A DNA stretch of 64,000 nt from Spirometra erinaceieuropaei (taxonomy: Eukaryota > Platyhelminthes > Cestoda > Diphyllobothriidea > Diphyllobothriidae): contig CACRXP010000032.1 in the NCBI GenBank assembly GCA_902702965.1, positions 2,021,895-2,085,894 on the forward strand. Reading direction: 5' to 3'. Position numbers and translations under genes: made by a program. The notes below the pieces were generated by a model that was given only the letters and a program-made list of their open reading frames with translations, was not told the origin of the DNA and ran no database searches. Positions 23,239 to 33,414 of the stretch are shown here, in pieces. Position 1 is the first letter of the stretch. Every line of letters begins with the position of its first letter.

Positions 23239-24000
23239 GGGACGCCCCTCACCAACCCATGGCCTCACTCAGTGGTACTCTAACTTACGGACTGGCAAAA
23301 TGGCTGTTTCGGCGCCAAAATGTCCGACCGCAAATTCAAATACTACAGTCGGTTCGTCAACACAATTCTTGGAGAAATTTAAAGTGGTAAACCTCCTGCA
23401 AAGCAAGGTCATGGTATTCTCTGATATCACGTTCATTTTTGCTTCTATTTCGCAGTACGCGACAGTCGAGACCATCGAAGCACTTATACGAGACAAATAC
23501 AATGAGACGCAGATTCACCCTAGGTATGCCCAAATATAAAAAGTTCTGAAGTTCCGTCTCAAGACGTATTTTACGTTTGACCAAACAATCTACGGGCAGG
23601 CGAAGGGCACGCCAATGGGTTCGCCGATTTCGGGATTCACAGTCAAGGCGGTCCTACAACGGTTGGAGTCGCTGGTTTTCCAACATCACAAACTGAAATT
23701 CTGGGCTCGGCGTGCAGATGATACCTTCGTCGTCATCGAACGGGATCAGGTGCTGGAATTCAAAGAACGCCTAAACGCCGTCTTCCCGAATATTCAATTT
23801 ACGATGGAGGAAAAGGAAAACAACCAGCTAGACTTTCTTGATGTCTTCGTCTGCCGCAAAGATTGTAGTGGCTTAAAAACCGAAATTTTCAGGAATGCAA
23901 CAAAGGCAGCGCAAGTACTGGGCTACAACAGCAAACACCCAATCATTCACAAACGCAGTTTCATAAGGGCGCTATGCCAGCGACAATTACTGACAAGGCA
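23239..24000 (+). mobile_element. PLE-2 reverse transcriptase fragment
   Basis: Plus-strand frames give SGTLTYGLAKWLFRRQ, then STQFLEKFKVVNLLQSKVMV, and, after a TAA stop and a frame change, TYFTFDQTIYGQAKGTPMG (motif B, MGSPISGF), FWARRADDTFVVIERDQ, FTMEEKENNQLDFLDVFVCR and HPIIHKRSFIRALC. It corresponds to residues in the middle of the long copy at 30.6-33.6 kb. The YVDD box has changed to RADD, keeping the two Asp but losing Tyr-Val. Neither the N-terminal region nor the GIY-YIG domain is present. Confidence 0.9.
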
Positions 24001-24228
24001 TTATAAAATATTAAGATGTCGGCGACCGTTTGCGGTGAAATAAAAAACATGTAACTACTTGGATGGAGTCATTGGCGAATAGATGATATCGTTGAACTAA
24101 CACATGCATTGCTTTATCGCAGTAGATAGTGGTCATTTAGAATTTCAATTTCCTGTTACTCTGCGCGCAACCGTTTGTGATTATCCTTCTTCATGTTTTC
24201 TTTCCCACGTTGAGCCACATCCGTTTTG

Positions 24229-24879
24229 TCAGATTTCGCAATGGATTCCGCTGCCATACATTTCTTTTAGCACCAATTGGACCGTCCTCATTGTTGAATT
24301 TCTTGGAAAAGGCCGATACCGTCTTTCCTTGCCCTCGAGATATTTATCTATGACAGGCATAATCAATGGGGGCATCAGGTTTGAAATTCCTGCGATATTT
24401 GGACCCCGCTCTCTTGTATTCCAATTAGAAATTTTGATCGTTGCCAGTAGCGGGAATCTCTTTACTGGCATCTCATTCAAATCTATCTAAATTAGGAAAA
24501 AACATTACTAAACAGTAACTTTACATATTATGCAAACACGTGGCAAACAGAGATGGTTATTTGCATTTTATGAACCATCTTCAGTAGATCAAAATCTTAA
24601 CAAGTGCTGTACAAGAAAAAACAACCACCTGCTTAAATTTGATCAAAATGTTATGCAAGACAATTGTGCAGTTGTATTTTTCACGGTGGAAACTCGTCCC
24701 CTCGTGTTGGAACTGACAGTCATGTATTTTCTGTTTGTCCGGAAAATTGATGCCGTAGGAAAGAATTTCCGACTGAAAGGTCTCTTCTTGAACATCTATA
24801 CGTTTAACCCGACTGACAAGGTGTTCAGCAATCTTCAGGTTTCTACTTAGGCCGTTGTCGCGAGGACACATGTTATTTC
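24229..24879 (-). CDS. Unrecognised two-exon family gene, copy 3 (5' exon not found)
   Basis: Exon A is 24879-24629 (251 bp) with acceptor TTATTTTAAG and a two-base start. It ends KFKQ before donor GTGGTTG. The intron is 24628-24487 (142 bp, acceptor CTAATTTAG) and exon B is 24486-24229 (258 bp, TGA stop). Exon A encodes MCPRDNG, LKIAEHLVSRVKRIDVQEE, LSYGINF, IHDCQF and EKYNCTIVL. Exon B encodes LATIKISNWNTRERGPNIAG, then IS and a PPLI segment, and ends IHCEI. Both exons have the same lengths as copy 1. No known domain is recognised. The GT-AG borders and conserved phases support a real gene. A plus-strand frame over the same bases (24104-24490) is a shadow. Confidence 0.65.
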
Positions 24880-26455
24880 CTTAAAATAAATGCAGATAAT
24901 TCGGTGCTGATACACGTTTTGAACTACCCTTTTAAAAATAAGTAAACTAAGGTGTTGGTAAAGTACCAAAAAATGTATCGAGAAACAAGAACAGATAAAG
25001 TTTCTTAAGATCTTTCCAAAAATGTTCTGTCTAAAGATTTGCCCTCGGTTTGGCTGGAATTATACAAGCTCAGATTATCTTTTATTCCGTAACCTAACGA
25101 GATAGAGTGCTCGTTCTTCGTCAAAGGAATTTCTTCAAAGTGCATCTCCACAGTCATAATTTTTATAAACGAAGTGCCGTGAGTTGCCTCCTTAATCGAG
25201 CAGAAACTCACTGCTCTGGCAACGAAACTTACCAAACAGAATTGAATTATTTGTCCAATTCGTTTTCAGTGAATGAGTTTCCTGGAGCCTTTGTACTTCA
25301 GTGCACAAGGCAACAGAAGTTGAAAAAAGGGAGAAAAATGCGGATTTTTACGATCAGGCGTTTAAACCATGAAACTGGCAAACACCTTTGTCCATTAGAA
25401 ATGTGTCCGAACTCGTTAAAAGAGACCTGAGGAAGCACCAAATACACGTGGCGCACAAACTGACGACTACACCTAGCAACCAACTTGTGCACCTTGAGGA
25501 TAGAAAGGGCTATTTAGATAAGAAAGAAGTCGTCTATAGGATACCATGAGACAGTTGAAATGCAATTTACAATGGTCAGACGGTAAAGTCCACCGTCATA
25601 GGCATACACGAACACCAGTTGGCAGTTAAAAGACTGGACCATTTTTTTCAAATTGCTATGCATACGCAGGAAACTGGACATAACTTTGGCCGATAAAGAC
25701 TCGCATTATAGGTGTTTGTTCATCTAAGAAAGACGGAGAATTTTTTGAGACCATGCATTCTGACAACACGAGCATCAATTAGCATATCGAATTAGATACT
25801 GTGTATAACAATCTCAGAGAAAAATGTAGAGTCGATAGCTAAGCATAACGTGATGCCAGCCTAAAGTAAAAGCTGACTGGGAAGAGCGACTGAGTAAACT
25901 CGATTATATCTGAACTGTTGTGCACACTTTCTTCGCGTTTTAGGACGAAATAAGAAGCCAAAATCTAAAATTTATAAAATAAACTTTTATGATTTATCCG
26001 AAGTGCCTATATATGGTTTTAAAAATTCAAGATCAAGATATCGTACCACGTTCATGATCTCTCGAAGAAGACACAGATAGAGGGAAAGGGAATAAATGTA
26101 CCAAGTTGTATCTGCGCTGAAGTTTCGGAAAATTAAGTACGAAGCAACCTACACAAACAGCAACGACTGATCATTCCGTCGACTGACGTGCGGGGGGTCG
26201 ACAGACACGGCGAATTGGCTACAACTACGTCTATTAACAAGGGGAAAATGCCACGCGTGTCCTCAGAGGGGTCAGTCGTTCGTGGGTCAAGCATGGCTAT
26301 AATTCGAGTCCGGCGACAAGAATGAATATCTCAAGACAAACAGGAGCGGCGACCACATATCTCTGACAACAGAAGCGAGGAAGTTTCCAAGAGGTCAGTA
26401 TGTGTAATTTTCGGTTCACTATCTCACTCTCTCTTCTTCGGGAGATTGTTAACGC
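24880..26455. other. Intergenic sequence upstream of copy 3
   Basis: Open frames at 25235-25005 (-) and 25107-25430 (+) overlap and show no clear domain. The minus frame has faint resemblance to exon A (LGYGIKDN), which is not enough to call another copy. Confidence 0.35.
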
Positions 26456-26461
26456 GATATA

Positions 26462-27423
26462 CACGATGAGCGACCGATCTCACAAAATGTTGACCGAAAT
26501 TCTGAAATGCGTTTTCGATCAGGAAGGACTACTTAGTTGCGGTTGTAAATTGATTATCTTGCTGCATAATCCTACAGTATTTCGGACTCGGCAGGATGTC
26601 AGCCTTTGAATGCACTGCTTTTTAATCTACTGTAGAAATGAAACTCGTTAAAAATGACTATTTAGGTATCATGCATGACTTACATTGATTTTCGATGGTA
26701 CTGCAAATTCAAATATATTTTATAGAACCCACGAACAAAAATATGCTTTCTCCCAGACGTTTGATAGTGCATCATGCTATCCTTATAATTTATGCTTAAA
26801 TAAGGTATATAATTAAGTTTTAAAAAGTGTTTTATTATGAGAGACAGTATCGCACCCGTTCTTTTACCACTGCTTCTCATGAAATGTACAACATGATCCG
26901 CATCCATTGTAAAATTATGTGGAATCTATATGATATCTTCGTTAAGGCATAGAGGAATATGTGAGTTTCTTTACGCGAACCGCATGCACTTTGTAGACTG
27001 TGAACACTAAGCGCTAATGCAACGACTGAATGGGCTCCAAATTATTCGGGAATTAGAAAACTTGTTTAAAACCTAATTATACTTCTTCGAGCACAAAATG
27101 TAAAGATGACGTGACTCTCTATCAAACGACTGAAGGAAAGCTTATGTTTCTTCGTGTTTGCTATGAAATATACTTGAATTTACTAGACCAGCGAAAATCA
27201 GTGTGAAAATGCAGGCTACCTAAGTAGTCATTTTTTACCGGATTCGGTTACCATAGGAGATTGAAAAGAAGTGCATTCGAAAGCTGGCATTCTGCCAAGT
27301 CCGAAATATTATAGCATTATGTCACAAGGTAATCAATATTACACTCGCGCCTAAGTAATCCTTCCTAATCGAAAATGCGTTTCAGAATTTCCGCCAACGT
27401 TTCGTGAGATCGGTCACTCACTG
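26462..27423 (+). mobile_element. MITE-like element, subfamily 2, complete
   Basis: It lies between two TA dinucleotides. The left terminus is CACGATGAGCGACCGATCTC and the right terminus ends GAGATCGGTCACTCACTG. The arms are long imperfect inverted repeats: the left reads GAAATTCTGAAATGCGTTTT and the right reads AAAATGCGTTTCAGAATTTC. The size (962 bp), TA flanks and absence of a transposase fit a non-autonomous Tc1/mariner-type element. Frames inside it (26400-26907) are not genes. Confidence 0.8.
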
Positions 27424-27757
27424 TATACTCCTGTAGTAATACGGACGTAGGAGAACCTTTCGTTTAACGTGTCCCTTACAAAGAGCAATTGAATGCGTCA
27501 CAACACTTAAATGTATTCATTCAGGCTTCTAATAAAAATATGGCGAAAATCACATTGCATAGCTACTTTATACTATCTGAACCCTTCTAAATCTAAAGTT
27601 TACAGTCAACATCGAAACACATATTTCTTGTTATTTAAGTTTTTATGGTTTAACATATACAGCAGCCTGCCTACTTTGTAAGATTTGAATCAAAATCCTG
27701 AAGTATGCTTTCTATAAGTGAAGAAGAAGATTTGAGCACCGGAACACTTTGTTTATT

Positions 27758-27800
27758 GTCCTGAGCTTTCAGACTCGTACAGGAGTCCATCGTCAGAGGT
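27758..27800 (-). ncRNA. Hammerhead-ribozyme-like motif in PLE-3 3' region
   Basis: Reading the minus strand: stem I strand CCT, core CTGACGA, stem II GGACTC/GAGTCT closed by a six-base loop, then GAAA, G, CTC, and AGG pairing back with CCT. The core follows the CUGANGA...GAAA pattern. One unpaired U sits between the core and stem II. Hammerhead motifs are known in PLE terminal repeats. Activity is not shown. Confidence 0.65.
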
Positions 27801-27847
27801 AGTGGCAGAAAGAGAACAAGCGGCAGTTATAAGGCATGTAGGCCCAA

Positions 27848-28228
27848 TCATCGACCAACGGCGCAAGACTGGAGGGGACTACGCAGGGCTCTGTACGCCG
27901 GCGCCAAATCGATAAATCGATTGACCGAGTTCTCACCCGAGGCCCAGGCTTCAATCAATTCTCGGCCTGTTTTGTTTCCCGCGTGGGCGACTATTTCGCT
28001 GTTTGCGAAGTTAAACTCGTGACCCATTTCGTAGGTGTGGGCGACCACTTGTGATAATTCGTCGCCTCGTCGCACAACCAGCTTAAGTTCGTGTATGCGC
28101 GATCCGCGCATGCGTCCAGTCTGTCCTGTGTAGTTACAAGGACACTTTTGACACGGGATGCAATACACTACTCCTGATTGCTCTTCAGGCTTTAGTCGGT
28201 CTTTGATTTTCATGACCCTATTGCGCAT
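27848..28228 (-). CDS. GIY-YIG endonuclease domain of PLE-3 (partial ORF)
   Basis: This is the longest intact frame of the PLE-3 copy, 126 codons counted from an internal Met; the frame stays open upstream. Residues about 19-36 carry GVVYCIPC and CNYTGQTGRMRGSRIHELK, and residues 60-75 carry VAHTYEMGHEF. A Glu in ELIEAW is the expected catalytic acid near residue 91. It would make the nick used for target-primed insertion. The reverse transcriptase part is absent, so it is a remnant. Confidence 0.85.
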   Translation of the reverse strand: MRNRVMKIKDRLKPEEQSGVVYCIPCQKCPCNYTGQTGRMRGSRIHELKLVVRRGDELSQVVAHTYEMGHEFNFANSEIVAHAGNKTGRELIEAWASGENSVNRFIDLAPAYRALRSPLQSCAVGR

Positions 28229-28410
28229 GGTGGCTTTGGGACGGTGTGCAATCCCAACACTTAGCTCCGCATCAATGCGCTCGGTCGCTTCTGAAACACC
28301 CCTGATGCATGGCAGAGAACGCCATTTCGTCGGTGGCGTTGATGTTCGAGTTCTCTGGTGGCGACCGCGTAGTCAGCGACTTATGGATACACTCGGATAG
28401 CCATTTTGCA

Positions 28411-28452
28411 CAAACAAAATAATAAACAAACAAATAACAAACAAATAATAAA
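28411..28452 (+). repeat. AAACAAAT-type microsatellite
   Basis: Imperfect repeats of AAACAAA and AATAAAC lie at the border between PLE-3 coding sequence and its terminal repeat copy. Confidence 0.6.
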
Positions 28453-28559
28453 CAAAGTATTCCGGTGCTCGAATCTTATTCTTCACTTATGCACACATCT
28501 GGAACTCTAAATTCTGCCTTTGTATGCTTTCTATTGTGAAGGACTTTTTGGTCCTCTAA

Positions 28560-29200
28560 CCTCATTACGGCGGTCCGCAAACACAACAGTCCCTAAAGAC
28601 GGCTGCTTAAACAATCTACCATTTTCTATTTATCTTTAATGCCTTCATAAATTAAAATCTATTCTACAACAACCATGTCCAATATGTACGTTTGCATTCA
28701 CTTGACATCACGTTACGTTTTTTTAAATATTTTAACCGAGGAAATGTTAGTTTGCGGTCCTGAAAAAGCATATTATAACTTATTTTTTATGACCGAAAAA
28801 TATCCCTTTTTAAAACATTGTACCTGTCTGTTTATAAATTTTGCTTATGAAGTATACAATACGGACCGCATTCACCGAAAATTTTCATAAAGTCCCCTGA
28901 ATAACATAAAGAAATCTATGATTTTCCTCGCCCGGAAAGCATACAGCGCGCGGTTTTGAGATCGTAAACGCAAGTGCGACTGCATGTTAGGTCAAGCATA
29001 TTTCGAGAATCGAAAAAAGCGTTTAGAACCAGAAATACTCCTTAATCATGTCTAAAATACGAAGAATATTTGATTTTTTGACAAATACGAGCAAAAGTAC
29101 TTTTATTCATGCTTTCCATAAGGTGTGCTTGAGTGGACAAGAACATCGAAAGTCAACTGGATCATTTCGGGTTGTTAAATAATCACTTATTTTGGAGTGT
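28560..29200 (+). mobile_element. Possible highly diverged MITE-like copy
   Basis: Scattered resemblance to the family interior: TAATGCCTTCATAAATTAAA, a TTTGAGATCGTAAACGCAAG stretch (compare the exterior GGAGACC-TGAATCCAAG of other copies) and a TTTATTCATGCTTTCCATAA stretch. The termini are not found. The frame at 28675-28890 has no recognisable domain. Confidence 0.35.
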
Positions 29201-29930
29201 GATTTCTGCAGACGGTCAGAAAGGAGCTCACTTAAAAGCCGTTATCCTTTGGTGAATAAAATATCTTGGCATTATTCCGTGCAATAATAATAATTGCGAC
29301 TTTAACTAACTAATCGTTTCCAATCGGAGTCATATTCCTGAACTATGATTAGCTTGTCGTTATACATACATATATATGACGTTTGGAAGAGATGCAATAA
29401 TCTGCAGAACTTGAGAATACTTACTGCGAGCGGACAGACAAGCACTGCACCCCGTGGTGCAAATCAATAAGAGAGAAGCATAACCGACGATCATTTTCAG
29501 GGAAATGAAAATATGCTTTGCCTGTCTAGACTACCAGACATTCCAAACGAACAGCTTTTTTTCCAATCAGACACACGCGCCGTATACAGTCCTTGCCTGT
29601 TTGTCAGCAAGGTCACTCTTTGAAGGCGGATCAACGAACTATTTTGTTGCGGCTGCTGTAGAGAGCAGTCGTGGAAAGTCTTTAATAAATGACAGAGCTA
29701 ATTTTTTTACACATACATATACACACATGTGTACGATGCCGCTTTAGTCATAAAACGTAATACCGCAAATTTGAAAACATCATCTATGGAAAAAAATTAC
29801 ACTGCACATATTTTTACCCGTTTAGCTCGTTTCGGCGTAACTTGCTCTCCCTTAGGGTAGTTTATCCTAAATGAAATCTATCAGACATAATTCGGAAAAT
29901 AGTAACGTACACGAACAGTAATTTATTAAA
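29201..29930. other. Intergenic sequence
   Basis: I see no supported gene or repeat. The frame at 29505-29747 has no motif. Confidence 0.35.
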
Positions 29931-29934
29931 AATT

Positions 29935-30000
29935 TGGCGGGAATACAGTGTCGCAACACTTAGAATTGTCTATTCCCCCATCAGCCTGTCTTACGGGCGG

Positions 30001-30035
<35 letters not shown>

Positions 30036-30340
30036 CACTAATACTACTACTACTACTACCACCACCACCACTACTACTGCTAATACTACCACTACTACCG
30101 CTGTTACTACTAATACTACTACCACTGGCGGGAATACAGTGTCGCAACACTGAAGAAAACTTTTTCCCCCGTCTACCACCACTGATACGGCGAATACTAC
30201 AAATAATCCTACTATTAGTACTACTACTACTACCAACGCCACCACGGCTGCCAATGCAACTCTACCAACGCTTACAATATGGGTAACTAACTGCAATAAT
30301 ACTTGCATCAGTAACGGAGTGTTGCGACACTGGTATCCAA
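29935..30340. repeat. ACT-triplet microsatellite flanked by a repeated hairpin box
   Basis: The palindrome-like box AGTGTCGCAACACT occurs at about 29947 and 30138 on the plus strand and as its inverse AGTGTTGCGACACT at about 30318. Each is preceded (or followed, for the inverse) by GGGAATAC or GGTATCC. Between them run ACT/ACC/TACTAC triplet tracts (30000-30125 and 30210-30230). Low-complexity frames here (poly-Leu, poly-Val, poly-Ser) are products of the triplets and not genes. It may be a small element with terminal inverted repeats that has captured a microsatellite. Confidence 0.7.
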
Positions 30341-30599
30341 GCAAAATTTTTTAGGGAGAAACATTTCCGGGCAAACGTCTTTATTAAGCAAGAGAACATT
30401 TATATGAAATCTTCGTTAAGGCTGTTCGTTTTATGTAGGCGATGAGGTTTTATGCTTTAGGAGTTCGTGCGTATTGCGCACACGGCTCTCTAAATGCATT
30501 ATAACGACCCAGAACTCAACATTTCGATACATATATTTGAAACATGCGATTTTGATAGTGGAAATAGACGCCAATTATTGCCAATAGAAGCGAAGAGAC

Positions 30600-30840
30600 G
30601 AGTCCCAGGAAGTAGTTTTGAAGAAGGCGACACGATCATTGGGACAAGAGCTTTATTGGCCTGACGTTTTGGATTCCTGCTCGAGCCCATCATCAGAGAC
30701 AAAAGCAGATACGGGTGGTTCATGCACAAGGGGCTGCAGTATTTGTAGGATGCAGTCACCATGCTACCGCATCCCCATGAACATTCACGGCTCCCCCTTC
30801 ATCCGGGATCTTTGCACTTGGTGTGCTAATTGTTTGATGG
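30600..30840 (-). repeat. PLE-2 terminal repeat, inverted copy at the left end
   Basis: This segment is the reverse complement of 33415-33640. Shared landmarks are GGCCATCAAACAATTAGCAC, CAAGGGGCTGCAGTATTT and GGATTCCTGCTCGAGCCCAT. It lies head to head with the direct partial copy that follows. Confidence 0.85.
30659..30700 (-). ncRNA. Hammerhead-like motif, left inverted repeat
   Basis: Minus strand: stem I GTCT, core CTGATGA, stem II GGGCTC loop AATCC (imperfect), then AAAAC in place of GAAAC, then GTC and AGGC pairing with GTCT. The G to A change in the GAAA core suggests it is inactive. Confidence 0.6.
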
Positions 30841-30893
30841 CCATTCTGTGAATACTGCTGACCTTTTTGCATGAACCACCCGTATCTGCTGTT

Positions 30894-30930
30894 GTCTCTG
30901 ATGATGGGTTCGAGCAGGAATCCGAAACGT
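30894..30930 (+). ncRNA. Hammerhead-like motif, truncated, left direct repeat
   Basis: GTCT, CTGATGA, stem II GGGTT/AATCC, then GAAACGT. The following 32 bases present in the right-end copy (from CAGGCTAATAAAG to ATCAT) are missing. The break falls within one base of the predicted ribozyme cleavage site, and the 3' stem I strand AGGC is lost. Confidence 0.6.
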
Positions 30931-31200
30931 GTCTCCTTCTTCAAGTCTACTTCCTTGGACTCGTCTCTTTTCGTCTGTTGGCAGTACATTTCGACGCGAT
31001 GCGCTCCGATCGGCCCGGCGATGGGAAACCTTCGCCCTTCGGGAGGCCTCCACGTATTCGCAGTTCCGGTTTCTGCACAAGTGTCTCGACAATAATGTGC
31101 TATCGAAATGTGTTCCATACAAGCTCCCGATTAACACGGATTTAGCGAGACGGGCAGTATTTCAACGCGGCAGAAGGATGATCCGAGTGCTCCTCCAAGA

Positions 31201-31791
31201 TTGCCACGCGAGACTTCGCAAGTACCGTCAAAGATTGACCGAGAAAAGACCAGATGCTGTGAGTTGATGGGCGAGATCGGTACAAATATGGTCCTGCAGA
31301 AGGTAACTGAACAAACCCGCGAACAGAGAATGATACGCGATGCAGCACTGGAGAACAAATTCCGAAAGCTGCCCAATCCAACATCGCCCAGAAACGACAA
31401 ACTGGTGCACAACCTGTCGTCCAAGGAGCTGACGAAGAATCAGATGCAAGTTTTACGGCATGAAGCTTCATTTAACACGGCTGACGGCAAACCTGTTAAC
31501 ATGATTGCAGCAGTAGAATCAACCCTTAGTCAGACGAAGACAACGGAGGAGGCTAAGAGCCTCATCCGACACCAAGTGTCGTCTCTCCTGATGGCCCACA
31601 GGCCATGGGAAGTGCTTTCCAATGTCGAACGTGATGCGTTTAGAGAATTCAAGGTCGACAAAGACCTGGTCATCGTGCCACCGGACAAAGGGCGCGCCAC
31701 GGTTGTATTGGATAGGACAGAATACCTTCAAAAAGCCAAGGGTTTACTGGAGGGCCGACAGGTCTATGTCCCATGTGCAACGAACCCCTAA
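31201..31791 (+). pseudogene. PLE-2 reverse transcriptase, N-terminal part
   Basis: A 196-codon frame reads LVHNLSSKELTKNQMQVLRH, EASFNTADGKPVNMIAAVES and FKVDKDLVIVPPDKGRATVV, the first RT blocks of Penelope-like elements. It ends at a TAA after CATNP. The preceding frame (30929-31267) carries STYSQFRFLHKCLDNNVLSK and RRMIRVLLQDCHARLRKYRQ, the usual N-terminus, and is joined to this one by a frame change near 31262. Confidence 0.9.
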
Positions 31792-31794
31792 AAG

Positions 31795-32682
31795 GCGCTG
31801 ACACGCGAAATTAATGCTACGTTGTTGGCCTTGGAGAACTGAGGTGCAATAACACCGACCGACAGACTCATGGCGAGACCCCAAGATACGGCATTGGCCC
31901 GATTATATGGCCTCCCTAAGTTGCACAAAGACGGCGCTCATCTCCGACCCATCGTGTCACTCAAAGGGACTCCACCGTACGGACTGGCGTAGTGGCTGTT
32001 CCGGCGTCTCAAGTTCCTGACCGCCGAGTCAGACACCACGGTCTCTTCGTCAGCACAATTCCTGGAGAAACTCAAAGGGGTAAGCCTCCATCCAAATGAG
32101 GTCATAGTAACTTTTGATGTTACATCCCTTTTTACTTCTATTCCCCAGGACCTGGCGATCGAGACAATCGAGCTGCTTCTACAAAGCAAATACGATGAAA
32201 CGGAGAATCGTCTTGGACACGCCAAATTCCTTCAGCTCCTGAAGTTCTATCTCAGGACGTACTTCACGTTCGACGGGACAATCTACGAACAGGTGAAGAG
32301 CACACCAATGGGTTCGCCAATTTCGGGATTCATCGTCGAGGCGGTCCTACAACGGTTAGAGTCACAGATCTTTCAACACCACAGACCGAAGTTCTGGGCC
32401 CGGTATGTGGATGATACCTTCGTCGTTATCAACCAGGATCAACTGCTGACATTCAAGGAACGTCTGAATGCGGTCTTCCCGGACATACAATTTACGATGG
32501 AGGAGGAAGAGAACAACCAGCTGACCTTCCTGGATGTCCTCGAATGCCGCAAAGATTGTGGTGGACTAAAGATCAAAGTGTTCAAGAAAGCGACAAATAC
32601 GATGCAGGTACTGAACTTTAACAGAAACCACCCAATCAGCCACAAACGCAGTTGTGTAAGGACGCTCTATTGGCCTGTCTAA
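31795..32682 (+). pseudogene. PLE-2 reverse transcriptase palm
   Basis: It reads ARLYGLPKLHKDGAHLRPIV, SLKGTPPYGLA, stop, WLFRRLKFL, VTFDVTSLFTSIPQDLAIET (motif A), STPMGSPISGFIVEAVLQRL (motif B), FWARYVDDTFVVINQD (motif C, YVDD intact), NNQLTFLDVLECRKDCGGL and HPISHKRSCVRTLYWPV, stop. All catalytic Asp residues are present, and the breaks are point stops. Confidence 0.92.
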
Positions 32683-32694
32683 ACGCACTGCAGT

Positions 32695-33192
32695 GTGCCG
32701 GAAGACAAGATTGCCGAGCTACAATACATCCGACGGGTCTTCAAAGCCAATGGATACTCGCGCAACTTCATCAACCGGTGCATACACAAAAGTGACGAAA
32801 GGCCTAACCGCATGGACACCAAATGTTGGCGAGCGCTTCCGTATGTCAAGAACGTTTCGGAAGCTGTCGGTCGCCTTCTCGCACCACTGGGGCCTGGAGT
32901 TGCACACAGACCGGAGGCAACCATCAGGCGTCAGGTAAAGAAAACGAAAGACACACTGCCACGGCTAGAAACGTCTGGAGTCCTTTATCGGAACCGGTGC
33001 AGTTGCGGACAAAGCAACTTCGTCAGAGAAACTGGAAGACAGTTCCGAACGAGAATGGCCGAACTCGCTGCAGCGGTGCGGAGAAATAAAGCCTTCTCTC
33101 AAGTTGCGGCTCATTCGACAAGATCCGGCCACACATTCAAATTCGAAGAGGCCTTAATACTCGCAAGAGTTGACAACCGCCTGAGCCGGTAG
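32695..33192 (+). pseudogene. PLE-2 linker and GIY-YIG endonuclease
   Basis: A 165-codon frame reads DKIAELQYIRRVFKANGYSR, RALPYVKNVSEAVGRLLAPL, GVAHRPEATIRRQV, SGVLYRNRCSCGQSNFVRET (the GIY-YIG core, with the second Tyr changed to Phe and Gly to Arg) and GRQFRTRMAELAAAVRR. A TAG after DNRLSR interrupts the frame, and the family text LLESWF continues beyond it. The altered NYVGETGR box suggests a weak or dead nuclease. Confidence 0.9.
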
Positions 33193-33414
33193 CTACTTGA
33201 ATCATGGTTTACTGCCCCAGTCCATTAACAAGTGCAATTAACTTCCCCTTCCATACTGGGTGCTGAGACTTCGCCTAGGCGGAGTAATTAGCCACGCGGG
33301 GAGCGCACAAGTGAACACTTTTCCCAACACCAGGGTCAGTGTGTCAGATTGTCGAGCAATCATCACACCAACATCCAACGCACGTGATGAATTTGCAGCA
33401 ATTAACGACTCGAA

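Larger units (their letters stand above)
27716..28521 (-). mobile_element. PLE-3 copy: 3' part with GIY-YIG domain and terminal repeats
   Basis: The minus frame from about 28330 to 27848 reads WRSLPCIRGVSEATERI, IAHRPKATMRNRVMKIKDRL, SGVVYCIPCQKCPCNYTGQT (the GIY-YIG core, Tyr then YTGQTGR), RIHELK, VVAHTYEMGHEFNF, ELIEAWASGENSVNRFIDLA and PAYRALRSP. The 3' region holds a hammerhead-like motif. The end sequence CGAGCACCGGAATACTTTG at 28445-28490 is an inverted copy of the 3' terminus at 27715-27757. The 13 bp GTATGCTTTCTAT occur at both borders (27703-27715 and 28522-28534), consistent with a target-site duplication. Confidence 0.88.

Noticed and set aside
29926..30344. Long frames encoding poly-Leu, poly-Val, poly-Ser/Gly
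   Set aside because: They are six-frame readings of ACT/ACC triplet repeats, with no start context or domain.
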